Below, piece by piece: positions 34,062 through 42,775 of a stretch of 44,894 bases of DNA. The notes under the pieces are model-generated. The model was not told the DNA's origin. It ran no database searches and was given only the letters and a program-made list of their open reading frames with translations. Source of the stretch: Pseudomonadota bacterium (GTDB taxonomy: Bacteria > Desulfobacterota > Binatia > Binatales > Binataceae); assembly GCA_021324455.1 (NCBI GenBank), contig JAJPJA010000055.1, forward strand, positions 1-44,894, given 5' to 3'. Positions within the stretch are counted from its first letter, which is position 1; each line of letters begins with the position of its first letter. The position numbers were made by a program, and so were the translations under genes.

Positions 34062-34511
34062 CTAGTCCCGGTTGCGCAAGTCCTCCAGCACGGACTGCGC
34101 CTGCGCCTTGACCCGCGATTGCCGGTCGAGGATGTCGCGCAAGCGCTGCGGGTCCGGCTTGCCGGCCAGGCGGTAGCGGTCGGCGGCATTCAACATCTGG
34201 CGGTAATCGTCAAGCAGCCGGATCAGGTCGCGATAGGATTGGCGCGACGAGTGGGACGACGCCTGCGCGGCGTAAGAGCGGGCCTTGTTAAGTCCATAGT
34301 AGAATTCGCCCATCTCCTCCGAAGAGATTTCCCGATTGCCGGCCTTGAAGCCGGCGCGGCAGTAATCGCCCAGCTTGGCGGCCAAATCGCGCAGCATCGT
34401 GGCCGTGGCCGCGGTCTGGCGGCTGTAATCCGACGAGTAACAGCCGCCGGCAAAAATCAGGCTGATCAAAAGCAGCGTCAGCCATGCGCGCCGGCCCGCG
34501 CCGGCCCGCAT
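34062..34511 (-). CDS. Putative lipoprotein
   Basis: A 149-residue protein starting at ATG 34511 (TTG 34532 is an alternative). The signal sequence (RRAWLTLLLISLIFAGG) ends at a lipobox-like AGGC with Cys24, followed by SS, so it is probably a lipidated, membrane-anchored protein. The mature part is helical and polar (LLDDYRQMLNAADRYRLAGK, ILDRQSRVKAQAQSVLEDLR). No family recognised. It lies 30 bp after the dienelactone hydrolase gene on the same strand and may be cotranscribed; no Shine-Dalgarno is obvious. Confidence 0.62.
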   Translation of the reverse strand: MRAGAGRRAWLTLLLISLIFAGGCYSSDYSRQTAATATMLRDLAAKLGDYCRAGFKAGNREISSEEMGEFYYGLNKARSYAAQASSHSSRQSYRDLIRLLDDYRQMLNAADRYRLAGKPDPQRLRDILDRQSRVKAQAQSVLEDLRNRD

Positions 34512-34541
34512 GGCTGATATCAGTGCAATCAACGCAAGGAC

Positions 34542-35264
34542 TCAGGACAGGTTCTTTTTGAAAAACGCGACAGTTTTCTCCCACGCCTCTTTGGCGTGCG
34601 CCGGATGGTACACCGGACGCTCGTCGCACATGAAGCCGTGGTCGGCGTCCTGGTATACGATGACTTCGGCCTGCTTGCCGGCCTTTTGCAGCGTGGATTT
34701 GAACTTCTCCACCTGGTCCATCGGGATAAACGCGTCCTTGCCGCCGAAGAACGCCAGCACCGGCGCCTTCAGCCCGTCCACGTAATCGATCGGGGCTTTG
34801 CCGCTTGAGCCCGGCGTTACCATCCCGCCGCCGTAAAATGGAGCGCTGGCGTTGATGTCCGCAATCCGGCATGCGGTCAGGAACGCGATCTTCCCGCCCA
34901 TGCAGAAGCCGGTGATTCCAAACTTCGGCTTCACCTCCTTGAGCGTCTTGAGATAGTTGATCGCGGCCTGAACGTCGCCCGTGACCTCGTCGTCCTTGAC
35001 GCTTCCCATCAGGCGCATCGCATTGGGCATGTCGTTGTAGCCGCATACGTTGTTGGGCTGGCGGAAATAGATGTTGGGGGCCAGCGCGACGAAACCCTCA
35101 GCGGCGAAGCGATCGGTGATGGCGCGGATATTGTCGTTGAGTCCGAACGCCTCCATGATCACGATCACGCCCGGATAGGGTCCGCCGCTGGCCGGTTTGG
35201 CCAGATGACAGGGCATCGTCTGAGCGCCGTCGGGGATTTGGATTTCCTGTTTCACCACGTCCAT
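34542..35264 (-). CDS. Dienelactone hydrolase family protein
   Basis: A 240-residue alpha/beta hydrolase of the dienelactone hydrolase family, which opens dienelactones to maleylacetate in chloro-aromatic catabolism, though many members have other ester or lactone substrates. The catalytic Cys121 (GFCMGG), Asp177 (GGKDAF) and His209 (DADHGF) are all present, with Glu39 (MEAFGL) near the active site as in true members. It is cytoplasmic. ATG 35264 has GGGAGG at about 9 nt. No chlorocatechol genes are close by, so involvement in a specific degradation pathway is not shown. Confidence 0.93.
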   Translation of the reverse strand: MDVVKQEIQIPDGAQTMPCHLAKPASGGPYPGVIVIMEAFGLNDNIRAITDRFAAEGFVALAPNIYFRQPNNVCGYNDMPNAMRLMGSVKDDEVTGDVQAAINYLKTLKEVKPKFGITGFCMGGKIAFLTACRIADINASAPFYGGGMVTPGSSGKAPIDYVDGLKAPVLAFFGGKDAFIPMDQVEKFKSTLQKAGKQAEVIVYQDADHGFMCDERPVYHPAHAKEAWEKTVAFFKKNLS

Positions 35265-35476
35265 AGCTTAGGTTCCTCCCTGGGCAAGCCTGCCGGCTTT
35301 GGTCAGCGATAAAGTTTCGAAGGAAGCGGAACGCCGCTGGCCGGCGATCCTTATGAGCCGAAAGATTTGTCGCACAACTGCGTGCCGCGCTCAAGCGTCC
35401 AGTGCCGCGGCCAATCGAACCGAACCCCCGCCCGCGCTATTCTAACCGCCGCCGCCAACGGCTACGGTTTGGAACC

Positions 35477-36187
35477 ATGATTCCGCTGCGCGACAGCGCC
35501 GGCGCCTCGCACCTGAGTCCGGTCAACCTGCTGCTGATCGCAGCCAACGCGGCGGTCTTTGCTTATGAGATGCATTCGGGTCAGGCCGGTTCAGAGCGCC
35601 TGATCGTGCATTACGGTATGATCCCGGCCAAAGTCGCGGCAATCGGATCGGTTTCCGCGGCGTCGACCGGACACGCGATGCTGACGATGCTGACGGCGCT
35701 GTTCCTGCATGGCAGCCTGCTGCATCTGGCGGGCAACATGCTCTACCTGTTGATCTTCGGTCCGGCGGTGGAGATGCGATTCGGGCACCACCGCTACCTG
35801 TACTTTTATCTGGCCGCCGGGGCCGCCGCTAATTTGGCGATGGTGCTGATCGATCCGGCCGCGCAGGTTCCGGTAATCGGCGCCAGCGGAGCGATCGCGG
35901 CGGTGCTGGGCGCGTACTTCGTACTCTATCCGCGCGCGCGCATTCTCACGATTCTGCCGGTTTTCGTATTTATCGAATTGGTCGAGGTGCCGGCCCTGAT
36001 ATATCTGCTGTTGTGGTTCGGATGGCAGTTATTTTCGGCGGTGCAAAGCCGCGCGTTCTCAAGTATGGCCGCGGGAGTGGCGTGGTGGGCGCACATCGGC
36101 GGATTCCTGTTCGGGTTGGCGGCGGCGCCGATACTGGCGCGTTTCCCGGCGCCGCGCCCAAGGATGCTTCGGCGCGCCGCCCGATAG
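35477..36187 (+). CDS. Rhomboid family intramembrane serine protease
   Basis: A 236-residue membrane protease that cleaves transmembrane segments of other proteins. The N-terminus MIPLRD is typical of the bacterial rhomboid group. The oxyanion region is HLAGNMLYL (His83, Asn87). The catalytic Ser137 lies in VIGASGA, and His206 in WWAHIGGFLFG. Six hydrophobic helices are visible. The start at ATG 35477 is favoured over a longer frame from 35402 because of the family N-terminus. The ribosome-binding site is weak. It is upstream of dnaB on the same strand, with a 198-bp gap. Confidence 0.93.
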   Translation: MIPLRDSAGASHLSPVNLLLIAANAAVFAYEMHSGQAGSERLIVHYGMIPAKVAAIGSVSAASTGHAMLTMLTALFLHGSLLHLAGNMLYLLIFGPAVEMRFGHHRYLYFYLAAGAAANLAMVLIDPAAQVPVIGASGAIAAVLGAYFVLYPRARILTILPVFVFIELVEVPALIYLLLWFGWQLFSAVQSRAFSSMAAGVAWWAHIGGFLFGLAAAPILARFPAPRPRMLRRAAR

Positions 36188-36385
36188 CACGCCAGAGTAT
36201 GCGAAAAAAATCCTATTGCGGCTGACGATCCGGCATCCCGGGGCCGCGCCGCGGCAGGCACTTGTGCAAAACCAACTCATTCTGTGGACGGTCAGCGGCC
36301 GGCGCCGCGACGGCGGCGTGGCGGCGCGGGTTCATCTGCCGCTATAATTTTTCCGGTTGGCTTTAACAGCTTGGAGAGTGGGTTT

Positions 36386-37762
36386 GTGGCGGCAGCGGGC
36401 GGCGACATATTAAGGCGCGTTCCTCCTCAAAATATCGAAGCGGAAGAGTCGGTCCTCGGCGCGATCCTGCTCGACAACGACGCTATCAACGCGGTTCTCG
36501 AGGTGGCCGGCGCCGACGACTTCTACCGCGAATCGCATCGCCTGATTTTCCAGGCGATGGTGGATTTGGCCGACCGCAATCAGCCGGTCGACGCCATCAC
36601 GCTCACCGAGAGCCTGCGCGGACGCGGCGTGCTGGAGCAGATCGGCGGCCCCGCTTACATCGCGGAACTGGCCGCGCGCGTTCCCACCGCCGCCAACGCC
36701 GCCTACTACGCCCGAATCGTGCGCGAAAAAGCCGTCCTGCGCTCGCTGGCCTCGATCGCCACCGAAATAGCCAGCGAAGCCTACGACGCCCAGACCGACG
36801 CCGACGATTTCGTCGATCAGGCCGAGCACAAGATTTTCCAGATCTCCGAGCGGCGCATCCGGCCGTCCTTCCATTCGATGCCGGAGCTGACGCGCGAGTC
36901 GCTCAAACTGATCGAGCGGCTGTACGAAAACCGTGAACTGGTCACCGGCGTGCCCACCGGGTTCGCCGACCTCGATCGCATCACGGCGGGATTGCAGCCC
37001 TCCGACCTGATCATTCTCGCGGCGCGGCCCAGCATGGGCAAGACCGCGCTGGCGTTGAATATCGCCGCGTATGCCGCAATGGACGCCGAGCCCAAAGTGG
37101 GCGTCGCGTTCTTCTCGCTGGAAATGTCCAAGGAACAACTGGTGCTGCGCCTGCTGTGTTCGGAGGCGCGCGTGGACATGGCCAAAGCCCGCGCCGGCTT
37201 TCTCAAGGCCGAGGACTTTCCCAAATTGGCGCGGGCGGCGGCGCGGTTGTCCGAGGCCCAGATCTTTATCGACGACAGCTCCGACACCACGCCCATCGTG
37301 CTCAAGGCCAAATGCCGCCGGCTGGCGCGCGAGCGCAACAACCGCCTGGGGCTGATTATTGTCGACTATCTGCAGTTGATGCGGGCGTCGCGGCCGGGCG
37401 AATCGCGCGAAAAGGAAATTTCGGAAATATCCCGCTCGATGAAGGCGCTGGCCAAGGAACTCAAAGTGCCGGTTATCGCGCTCTCGCAGCTAAACCGGCA
37501 GGTGGAGACGCGTCCCGACCGCCGGCCGCTGCTGGCCGACTTGCGCGAGTCGGGCGCCATCGAGCAGGACGCCGACGTGATTGGATTCATCTATCGCGAC
37601 GAGATGTACCATAAGGATTCCAAGGCCGCCGGCACCGCCGAGGTGATCATCGCCAAACAACGCAATGGCCCCACCGATACCGCGATTCTGACCTATCTGA
37701 GCCAGTACACCCGGTTCGAGAATTACGTCGCCGAAACCGGCTACGTCGAGAGTGAGTTCTGA
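36386..37762 (+). CDS. dnaB: Replicative DNA helicase DnaB
   Basis: A 458-residue hexameric replication-fork helicase. The N-terminal DnaB domain starts VPPQNIEAEESVLGAILLD. The Walker A motif RPSMGKT is at residues 214-220 and Walker B at LIIVDYLQ (323-330). The C-terminal ATPase (RecA-like) domain has VPVIALSQLNRQVETRPDRR and then ADLRESGAIEQDADVI. There is no intein or insertion. The start is GTG 36386, with GGAGAG upstream; the frame extends to 36284 but that part is not family-like. Usual replication neighbours such as rplI or rpsR are not in the window. Confidence 0.97.
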   Translation: MAAAGGDILRRVPPQNIEAEESVLGAILLDNDAINAVLEVAGADDFYRESHRLIFQAMVDLADRNQPVDAITLTESLRGRGVLEQIGGPAYIAELAARVPTAANAAYYARIVREKAVLRSLASIATEIASEAYDAQTDADDFVDQAEHKIFQISERRIRPSFHSMPELTRESLKLIERLYENRELVTGVPTGFADLDRITAGLQPSDLIILAARPSMGKTALALNIAAYAAMDAEPKVGVAFFSLEMSKEQLVLRLLCSEARVDMAKARAGFLKAEDFPKLARAAARLSEAQIFIDDSSDTTPIVLKAKCRRLARERNNRLGLIIVDYLQLMRASRPGESREKEISEISRSMKALAKELKVPVIALSQLNRQVETRPDRRPLLADLRESGAIEQDADVIGFIYRDEMYHKDSKAAGTAEVIIAKQRNGPTDTAILTYLSQYTRFENYVAETGYVESEF

Positions 37763-37845
37763 ATCGCGCCATCCGACACATCCGAACCGCGCTCGCGCTA
37801 CTCGACTCAAATCGGCGCCTAACGGATACTTGCGCAATGCGCGAG

Positions 37846-37869
37846 CGTACGAATCGATCGAATCGTACG
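37846..37869. repeat. 24-bp imperfect palindrome upstream of the DHA2 transporter
   Basis: A dyad-symmetric sequence with the outer arms CGTACGA and TCGTACG and the central TCGATCGA. It is perfect except for an A/A mismatch at one position per half. It lies about 60 bp upstream of the transporter start, a position suited to a TetR- or MarR-type operator. Confidence 0.55.
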
Positions 37870-37930
37870 CCGCTGAGGGTTGTTCCTTGAGCCCCGGCAG
37901 GCCTGGCCGCCGGAGGAGGATGGTCAGCGC

Positions 37931-39442
37931 TTGTCCCGGGTTCCGCTCAAATCTGCCGCGCAAACCGATCCGAAGTCCCCTTCGACTCGCGGCGCTTTTG
38001 ACCAATCTGACGGCGAGTTCACCGAAGTCCTGGTCCCGGTCATCGTCGGCTGCGCGCTGTTCATGGAGCTTTTGGACTCGACCGTTATCACGACCGCGCT
38101 GCCCGCGATGTCGCGCTCGCTGCAGGTCGATCCGATCCGGCTCAACCTCGCCATCACCTCCTATCTGCTGAGCCTGGCGGTTTTCATTCCGGTCAGCGCC
38201 TGGGTGGCGGACCGTTTCGGGGCCCGGATGGTGTTTCGCGCCGCCATTCTCATTTTCACCATCGGATCGGTTCTGTGCGGCGTGTCGCAATCGCTCTCGC
38301 AGCTGGTAGCGGCGCGCATCCTGCAAGGATGCGGCGGCGCGATGATGGTGCCGGTGGGGCGTATCGTGATCCTCAAAAGCGTCCCCAAACGCCACCTGGT
38401 AACCGCGATGTCCTACCTGAGCATCCCGGCGCTCATTGGACCGGTGGTGGGACCGCCGGTGGGTGGATTTATCGTCACTTACAGCACCTGGCGCTGGATT
38501 TTCTTCATCAACGTCCCGATCTGCGTGCTCGGTATCGTGATGGTGACGCTGTTCATCAAGGACGTCCGCGAGGACCACGTACCGCCGCTGGACCTGATCG
38601 GGTTCCTCCTGACCGGGATCGGACTGGCGGCGCTGGTATTCGGCTTCGAATCCGCCGGCCGCGGCGAGCTGCCGACCTGGATGGTGGCGGGGCTGATGGG
38701 CGGCGGCGCGGCCTGCATGGCGCTGTACGTGATGCACTACCGTCGCGCGCGCCATCCGATAATCGATCTCGGCCTGTTCGCCATTCCAACCTTCCGGGTC
38801 TCGACCGTGGGCGGCGGCCTGTTTCGGATGGGAATCGGCGCGATGCCGTTTTTGCTCGCCCTGCTGCTGCAGCTCGGCTTCGGTATCAACCCCTTCAAGT
38901 CCGGGCTGATCATCTTCGCCAGCGCACTGGGCGCTCTGACCATGAAGCTGGGCATCAATCCCGTCATCCGCTTCTTTGGCTTCCGTTCGCTGCTCATCTT
39001 CAACGGAGTGATCAGCGCCTGCTTCATGATCTGCTGCGCTCTTTTCCGCCCGACCACGCCGCATTTGGTGATTGCGCTGGTGCTGTTTTCGGGCGGTTTC
39101 TTCCGCTCGCTCCAGTTCACCTGTATCAATGCTCTGGCCTACGCCGACGTGCCTGAACCGCTGATGAGCAATGCCAGCAGCTTGGCCAGCATGGGACAGC
39201 AGTTGACCATCAGCCTGGGCGTGGCGGTTGCGGCGCTGGCGCTGCGCGTCGGAATGGCGCTGCATCATTCGATCGTGCTGACCGCGCAGGACATCGTACC
39301 GGCGTTCATTTTGACCGGCGGTTTGGGGTTGCTGGGCTCGGCGGTGTTCCTGCCGCTGCCGCGCGACGCCGCCGCCGAACTGTCCGGACGCCGCGGCCGC
39401 CGTTCGCTGGTCGAGGAAGAGGCGACGGCGCTGGCCGATTGA
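37931..39442 (+). CDS. DHA2 (EmrB/QacA) family MFS drug transporter
   Basis: A membrane transporter of about 503 residues in the 14-spanner DHA2 group of the MFS, which exports drugs by proton antiport. MELLDSTVITTALPAMS in the first helix is the DHA2 signature, with the D1 aspartate. The inter-helix loop ADRFGARM matches motif A, and GGAMMVPVGRIVILKSVPK follows. The start is uncertain: TTG 37931 has GGAGGAGG about 11 nt upstream, and TTG 37880 is possible. The tail is basic (GRRGRRSLVEEE). A 24-bp palindrome sits upstream. It lacks an adjacent regulator or an EmrA-type membrane-fusion partner. Confidence 0.88.
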   Translation: MSRVPLKSAAQTDPKSPSTRGAFDQSDGEFTEVLVPVIVGCALFMELLDSTVITTALPAMSRSLQVDPIRLNLAITSYLLSLAVFIPVSAWVADRFGARMVFRAAILIFTIGSVLCGVSQSLSQLVAARILQGCGGAMMVPVGRIVILKSVPKRHLVTAMSYLSIPALIGPVVGPPVGGFIVTYSTWRWIFFINVPICVLGIVMVTLFIKDVREDHVPPLDLIGFLLTGIGLAALVFGFESAGRGELPTWMVAGLMGGGAACMALYVMHYRRARHPIIDLGLFAIPTFRVSTVGGGLFRMGIGAMPFLLALLLQLGFGINPFKSGLIIFASALGALTMKLGINPVIRFFGFRSLLIFNGVISACFMICCALFRPTTPHLVIALVLFSGGFFRSLQFTCINALAYADVPEPLMSNASSLASMGQQLTISLGVAVAALALRVGMALHHSIVLTAQDIVPAFILTGGLGLLGSAVFLPLPRDAAAELSGRRGRRSLVEEEATALAD

Positions 39443-39555
39443 TCCGGCACATTGGAGCGTGCCCGATGCGATCTCTTGCGCTGATACGTTTCGCTGCCGG
39501 AAACGTCTGTTGTGGAGGAGGACTCTGTTCCACCGGGAACGGAAGAAAGCCTGAA

Positions 39556-40173
39556 ATGCACGCTCGCATCATCACACCGCTGATTTTTGCACTTCTGCTG
39601 ATACCGCTTACCGCCTTCACCGGCGAGACGCCGCCGGCGCCTCCCGCACCTGAAGCCGCCTCGCCGCCCGAGACCGCTCCGCCGCCCGAGGCTGCGCCTG
39701 CTCCCGCACCGGTGCATCATCGCCGCAAGAAGGCTCGCAAGCGCCGCCGTCACGCTGCCGCGTCCGAAGCTGAAACCACCGTCGAGCCGGCCAGTGCGCG
39801 GCTCAAGGTGAAGACCGCCGGCGCGCCGATCTATGCCCGCGCCAGCCGCCATAGCGAACAGATCGACACTCTCGGCGCCGACAAGTTCGTCCAGGTCACC
39901 GGTTCCACCCGGTCCTGGCTGCAGGTCCAACTCAAGGACGGACGCGTCGGCTACGTCGATCCCTCGTCGGTGTACATGGTCACGCCGTACGACAAGCAGT
40001 TTCTACTGACGGCGGACGCCGCGGTGCGTACGGCGCCCAATGAGTTCGCCGATAAAGTCGCCGAAGTGCATCGCGGCAGGTATATTCACGTCGTCGGCCA
40101 GGCGCTCAATTACCTGAAGATCCGGATGAAGGATGGCACCGAGGGGTACGTGCCGATGACCGCCGCCCAGTGA
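39556..40173 (+). CDS. SH3-domain envelope protein
   Basis: A 205-residue exported protein with two bacterial SH3-like domains, about residues 80-140 and 145-203. A signal peptide (HARIITPLIFALLLIPLTAF) precedes a Pro/Ala/Glu-rich linker and the basic HHRRKKARKRRRH stretch. Repeats then read RLKVKTAGAPIYARASRHSE with GYVDPSSVYMV, and AAVRTAPNEFADKVAEVHRG with GYVPMTAAQ. SH3-type domains bind cell-wall or protein targets in the periplasm. ATG 39556 is chosen because it starts the signal peptide; the upstream frame is not exported. Its stop overlaps the next gene's start (GTGA). Confidence 0.85.
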   Translation: MHARIITPLIFALLLIPLTAFTGETPPAPPAPEAASPPETAPPPEAAPAPAPVHHRRKKARKRRRHAAASEAETTVEPASARLKVKTAGAPIYARASRHSEQIDTLGADKFVQVTGSTRSWLQVQLKDGRVGYVDPSSVYMVTPYDKQFLLTADAAVRTAPNEFADKVAEVHRGRYIHVVGQALNYLKIRMKDGTEGYVPMTAAQ

Positions 40174-41420
40174 GTGCCGATTTCCGCCCCGCCATCAGTG
40201 ATGACGCCGCTGCGCCGCGCCAGGCGTGGCTCATCGTCGCCACCCTGTTCTTCGCGCTCTTCTTCATCTTCGGGTCGGGCTACAACACCGCCGGCGTCTT
40301 CTTCACGCCCGTCATCCGGAGCTTCGGATGGAGCCGCGCGCGGCTGTCCACGATGCAGACCGCGCTGGCCATAGCCGCGGGGCTGAGCGCTCCGCTTGCC
40401 GGATGGATGCTTGACCGGGTCGAGGCGCGAATCGTGATGGCGGTGGGGACGGCGTCCGCCGGCTGCGGCTTCGTGGTCGCCGCATTGGCTCATTCCTATG
40501 CTGCGATGGTCGCGGCTTATCTGCTGATCGGCGCCGGAATCGGCGGCGCCACGCTGCTGCCGTGCTCGACCGTAATCGCGAACTGGTTCGGAGATCGGCG
40601 CGGCCTTGCGATGGGATTGGCGATGGCGGGAACGTCGGCGGGCGTGATGGTGATGACGCTGGTATCGGACCGTGTGATCCGGCGCATCGGATGGCGCGCG
40701 GGATACCTGATGCTGGCCGTGCCGGTGTTCGCAGTCGTGATGCCGGCGGTCTTGATCGCGGTCCGCACCCGTCCTCATCGCGGCGCGCAGGCCCAAGTTC
40801 CGGTACGCGGAATGGAGATCGGCCCCGCGCTGGCCGGCCGCTCGTTCTGGATGGTCTGCGCGGCAACGCTCTGCTTCGCCCTCGCCGTGTCTGGCACCAA
40901 TCTGCATTCGGTGCCGCATCTGATCGGGCTCGGATACGCGCCGGCGCGCGCCGCCTTGACCTTCAGCCTGGTCCTGGCTTTCGGCGGGATGGGCAAGCTG
41001 TGCAGCGGATGGATCGCGGATCGAATCGGTGCGCGGGTTGCCTTGGCCGCCGCTCTGGCCGGGATGGCGTTGGGAATCGGTTTATTGACGGCAGCCTCGC
41101 AGCGGACGGCGCTGGCCGCGTACGTCGCGGTCTATGGCCTGACCTTCGGCGCGCCGCTGGTGCTGCTGCCGCTGCTGATGGCGGAAGCCGTCGGACTGCG
41201 GCGCTTCGGATCGCTCTACGGCCTGGCCGGGGTATTCCACACCGCGGGCTCCGCGCTCGGCCCAGTGATCGCGGGCCATATTTTCGACCTCCGCGGCGCT
41301 TACAGCCGCGCCTTCGAGGCCTTCGTGATCCTGCTGATAATCGGCGCCGCCGCCGCTTTTGCCTGTGCCCCGATGCCGGCAACTGCGGCGCAGTCCGAAA
41401 CCGCGTGCGCGCCCTTGTGA
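40170..41420 (+). CDS. MFS transporter, monocarboxylate/OFA-like
   Basis: A 416-residue, 12-span transporter of the major facilitator superfamily. The N-terminus PRQAWLIVATLFFALFFIFG and then SGYNTAGVFFTPVIRSFGWS is typical of the monocarboxylate/oxalate-formate (OFA) type. Motif-A-like GWMLDRVEAR comes after helix 2, and GWIADRIGARVAL begins the second half. It starts at GTG 40170, overlapping the SH3 gene stop by 4 nt, so the two are translationally coupled. It would import small organic acids by proton symport; the substrate is unknown. It is convergent with an LLM oxidoreductase. Confidence 0.9.
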   Translation: MSADFRPAISDDAAAPRQAWLIVATLFFALFFIFGSGYNTAGVFFTPVIRSFGWSRARLSTMQTALAIAAGLSAPLAGWMLDRVEARIVMAVGTASAGCGFVVAALAHSYAAMVAAYLLIGAGIGGATLLPCSTVIANWFGDRRGLAMGLAMAGTSAGVMVMTLVSDRVIRRIGWRAGYLMLAVPVFAVVMPAVLIAVRTRPHRGAQAQVPVRGMEIGPALAGRSFWMVCAATLCFALAVSGTNLHSVPHLIGLGYAPARAALTFSLVLAFGGMGKLCSGWIADRIGARVALAAALAGMALGIGLLTAASQRTALAAYVAVYGLTFGAPLVLLPLLMAEAVGLRRFGSLYGLAGVFHTAGSALGPVIAGHIFDLRGAYSRAFEAFVILLIIGAAAAFACAPMPATAAQSETACAPL

Positions 41421-41546
41421 AATTCTCCCTGCCGCGGTGCCATCCGGTTTCAGTCCATCAGGTCAATCACTCCCCCGACCGCCGCCGCCGAGATCGAAGT
41501 TGTTGTTGACTATTGCGTTTTGAATCAGGGCGGCGAAACCCTGCGG

Positions 41547-42647
41547 CTATCCCGCCATCCGCTGCGCCGCCGCCGACTTGATCGCTGGGGCGACCTCGGT
41601 CGCGAACAGCTCGATCGAGCGCATGATCCGGTCGTGCGGCGTGGTGTAGCTCTGCATGAACAGCATCACCTCGTCGACGCCGGCGTCGGCCAGCATTTGG
41701 ATCATCTCGCGGCAGGTCCTGGGGCTGCCGATGCAGGCACCGCCGCCCTTGACGATGTCTTCGGCGCTGGCCGCCTTCATCTGGTCATAGCCCGCCGCGA
41801 AGTTTTGCATAAACCACTGGTAGGACTTGGGCGGCTTGCCGTCGATCCACGGTGCGAACAGCATCCGCACGTCCTCGACATAGCGCTTGAGGTTGGGGCC
41901 CTGGATTGCGATCGCCTCCGCGTCGGTCGGGCAGCATAGCGCGTGCACCCATAGCGCAAAGCGATTGTTGACGAACGCACCGATCGGCCTGCAGGTCGCG
42001 ATCTCGCGGCGATAAAGCTCCAGCAGGTCATTGGATTGCTCGGCGGTGATGCCGAAGCCGAGCACGCCCAGGCCGTGGCGGGCGGCGAATTCCACCGTCG
42101 ATGGCTGCGTGGCCGATACCCACATCGGCGGATGCGGCTTCTGAATAGGTTTGGGCACCACGTCTCGCTCGGGTATCGACAGCATCGGGCTTTCCCACTT
42201 GAACGGATGGCCGCTCCACATCGCCGGCAGCATCCGCAGCGCTTCCTCCCATTGCGCGCGCGTGGCGTCAGGCTCCACGCCGAAGGCCGCCAGCTCCGAT
42301 TCCGAAATCGCGCGGCCGCCGCCGAACTCAACGCGCCCGCCGGAAATCACGTCCAGCGTGGCGATGCGCTCGGCAACGCGCAGCGGATGGTTGATGGCGA
42401 AGGGCAGCAGCACGATCGCATGGCCCAGGCGGATGCGCGTGGTGTGCGCGGCCGCCAGGGTCAGCATCAGCTCCGGCGCCGAACTGAAGGAAAAGCCCGG
42501 CAGGAAGTGATGCTCGGTCAGCCACACCGCGCGATAGCCGAGCCGGTCGGCCAGTTGCACCTGCTCCAGAAACTGCCGGTAGGTCCGCTCCACCCCCGCG
42601 TCGCTCGTATCCGCCGACGCCAACTCATAAATCAGACTGAAGTCCAC
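41547..42647 (-). CDS. LLM class flavin-dependent oxidoreductase
   Basis: A 366-residue luciferase-like monooxygenase (TIM barrel) using FMN or F420. AVWLTEHHFLPGFSFSSAPE carries the family's EHHF motif. TRIRLGHAIVLLPFAINHPL with RVAERIATLDVISGGRVEFG gives the flavin-binding strand. PHPPMWVSATQPSTVEFA lies mid-protein. It is a paralogue of the next minus-strand gene. GTG 42647 has GGGAGGAG at 6 nt. The family oxidises alkanes, aldehydes, sulfonates, nitrilotriacetate and many others; the substrate cannot be told. It is cytoplasmic and needs a flavin reductase or F420H2 partner. Confidence 0.9.
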   Translation of the reverse strand: MDFSLIYELASADTSDAGVERTYRQFLEQVQLADRLGYRAVWLTEHHFLPGFSFSSAPELMLTLAAAHTTRIRLGHAIVLLPFAINHPLRVAERIATLDVISGGRVEFGGGRAISESELAAFGVEPDATRAQWEEALRMLPAMWSGHPFKWESPMLSIPERDVVPKPIQKPHPPMWVSATQPSTVEFAARHGLGVLGFGITAEQSNDLLELYRREIATCRPIGAFVNNRFALWVHALCCPTDAEAIAIQGPNLKRYVEDVRMLFAPWIDGKPPKSYQWFMQNFAAGYDQMKAASAEDIVKGGGACIGSPRTCREMIQMLADAGVDEVMLFMQSYTTPHDRIMRSIELFATEVAPAIKSAAAQRMAG

Positions 42648-42707
42648 GCGATCTCCTCCCGCGGTTGGCCAAATGCTGTGAGAGAGAACATTAAAAACCG
42701 CCGCAAA

Positions 42708-42775
42708 CCCGGCCTCTTCCCTTGCATTGAAAGGGAACCTTCGGTCTCTCCTTCCCTCTCAGGGAAGAGGCCGGG
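42708..42775. repeat. REP-like inverted repeat between the two LLM genes
   Basis: CCCGGCCTCTTCCCT (42708-42722) and AGGGAAGAGGCCGGG (42761-42775) are exact 15-bp inverted copies. Between them lie AAGGGAA (42731-42737) and CTTCCCT (42751-42757), which also pair with the arms, giving alternative hairpins. The last codons and stop of the right-hand LLM gene fall inside the right arm. It resembles intergenic REP elements, and may end or stabilise transcripts. Confidence 0.65.

Noticed and set aside
37490..39268. A 592-residue minus-strand open frame antisense to the DHA2 transporter
   Set aside because: It is Gln/His/Arg-rich with no domain pattern and mirrors the codon bias of the real gene; the sense strand has a full MFS protein.
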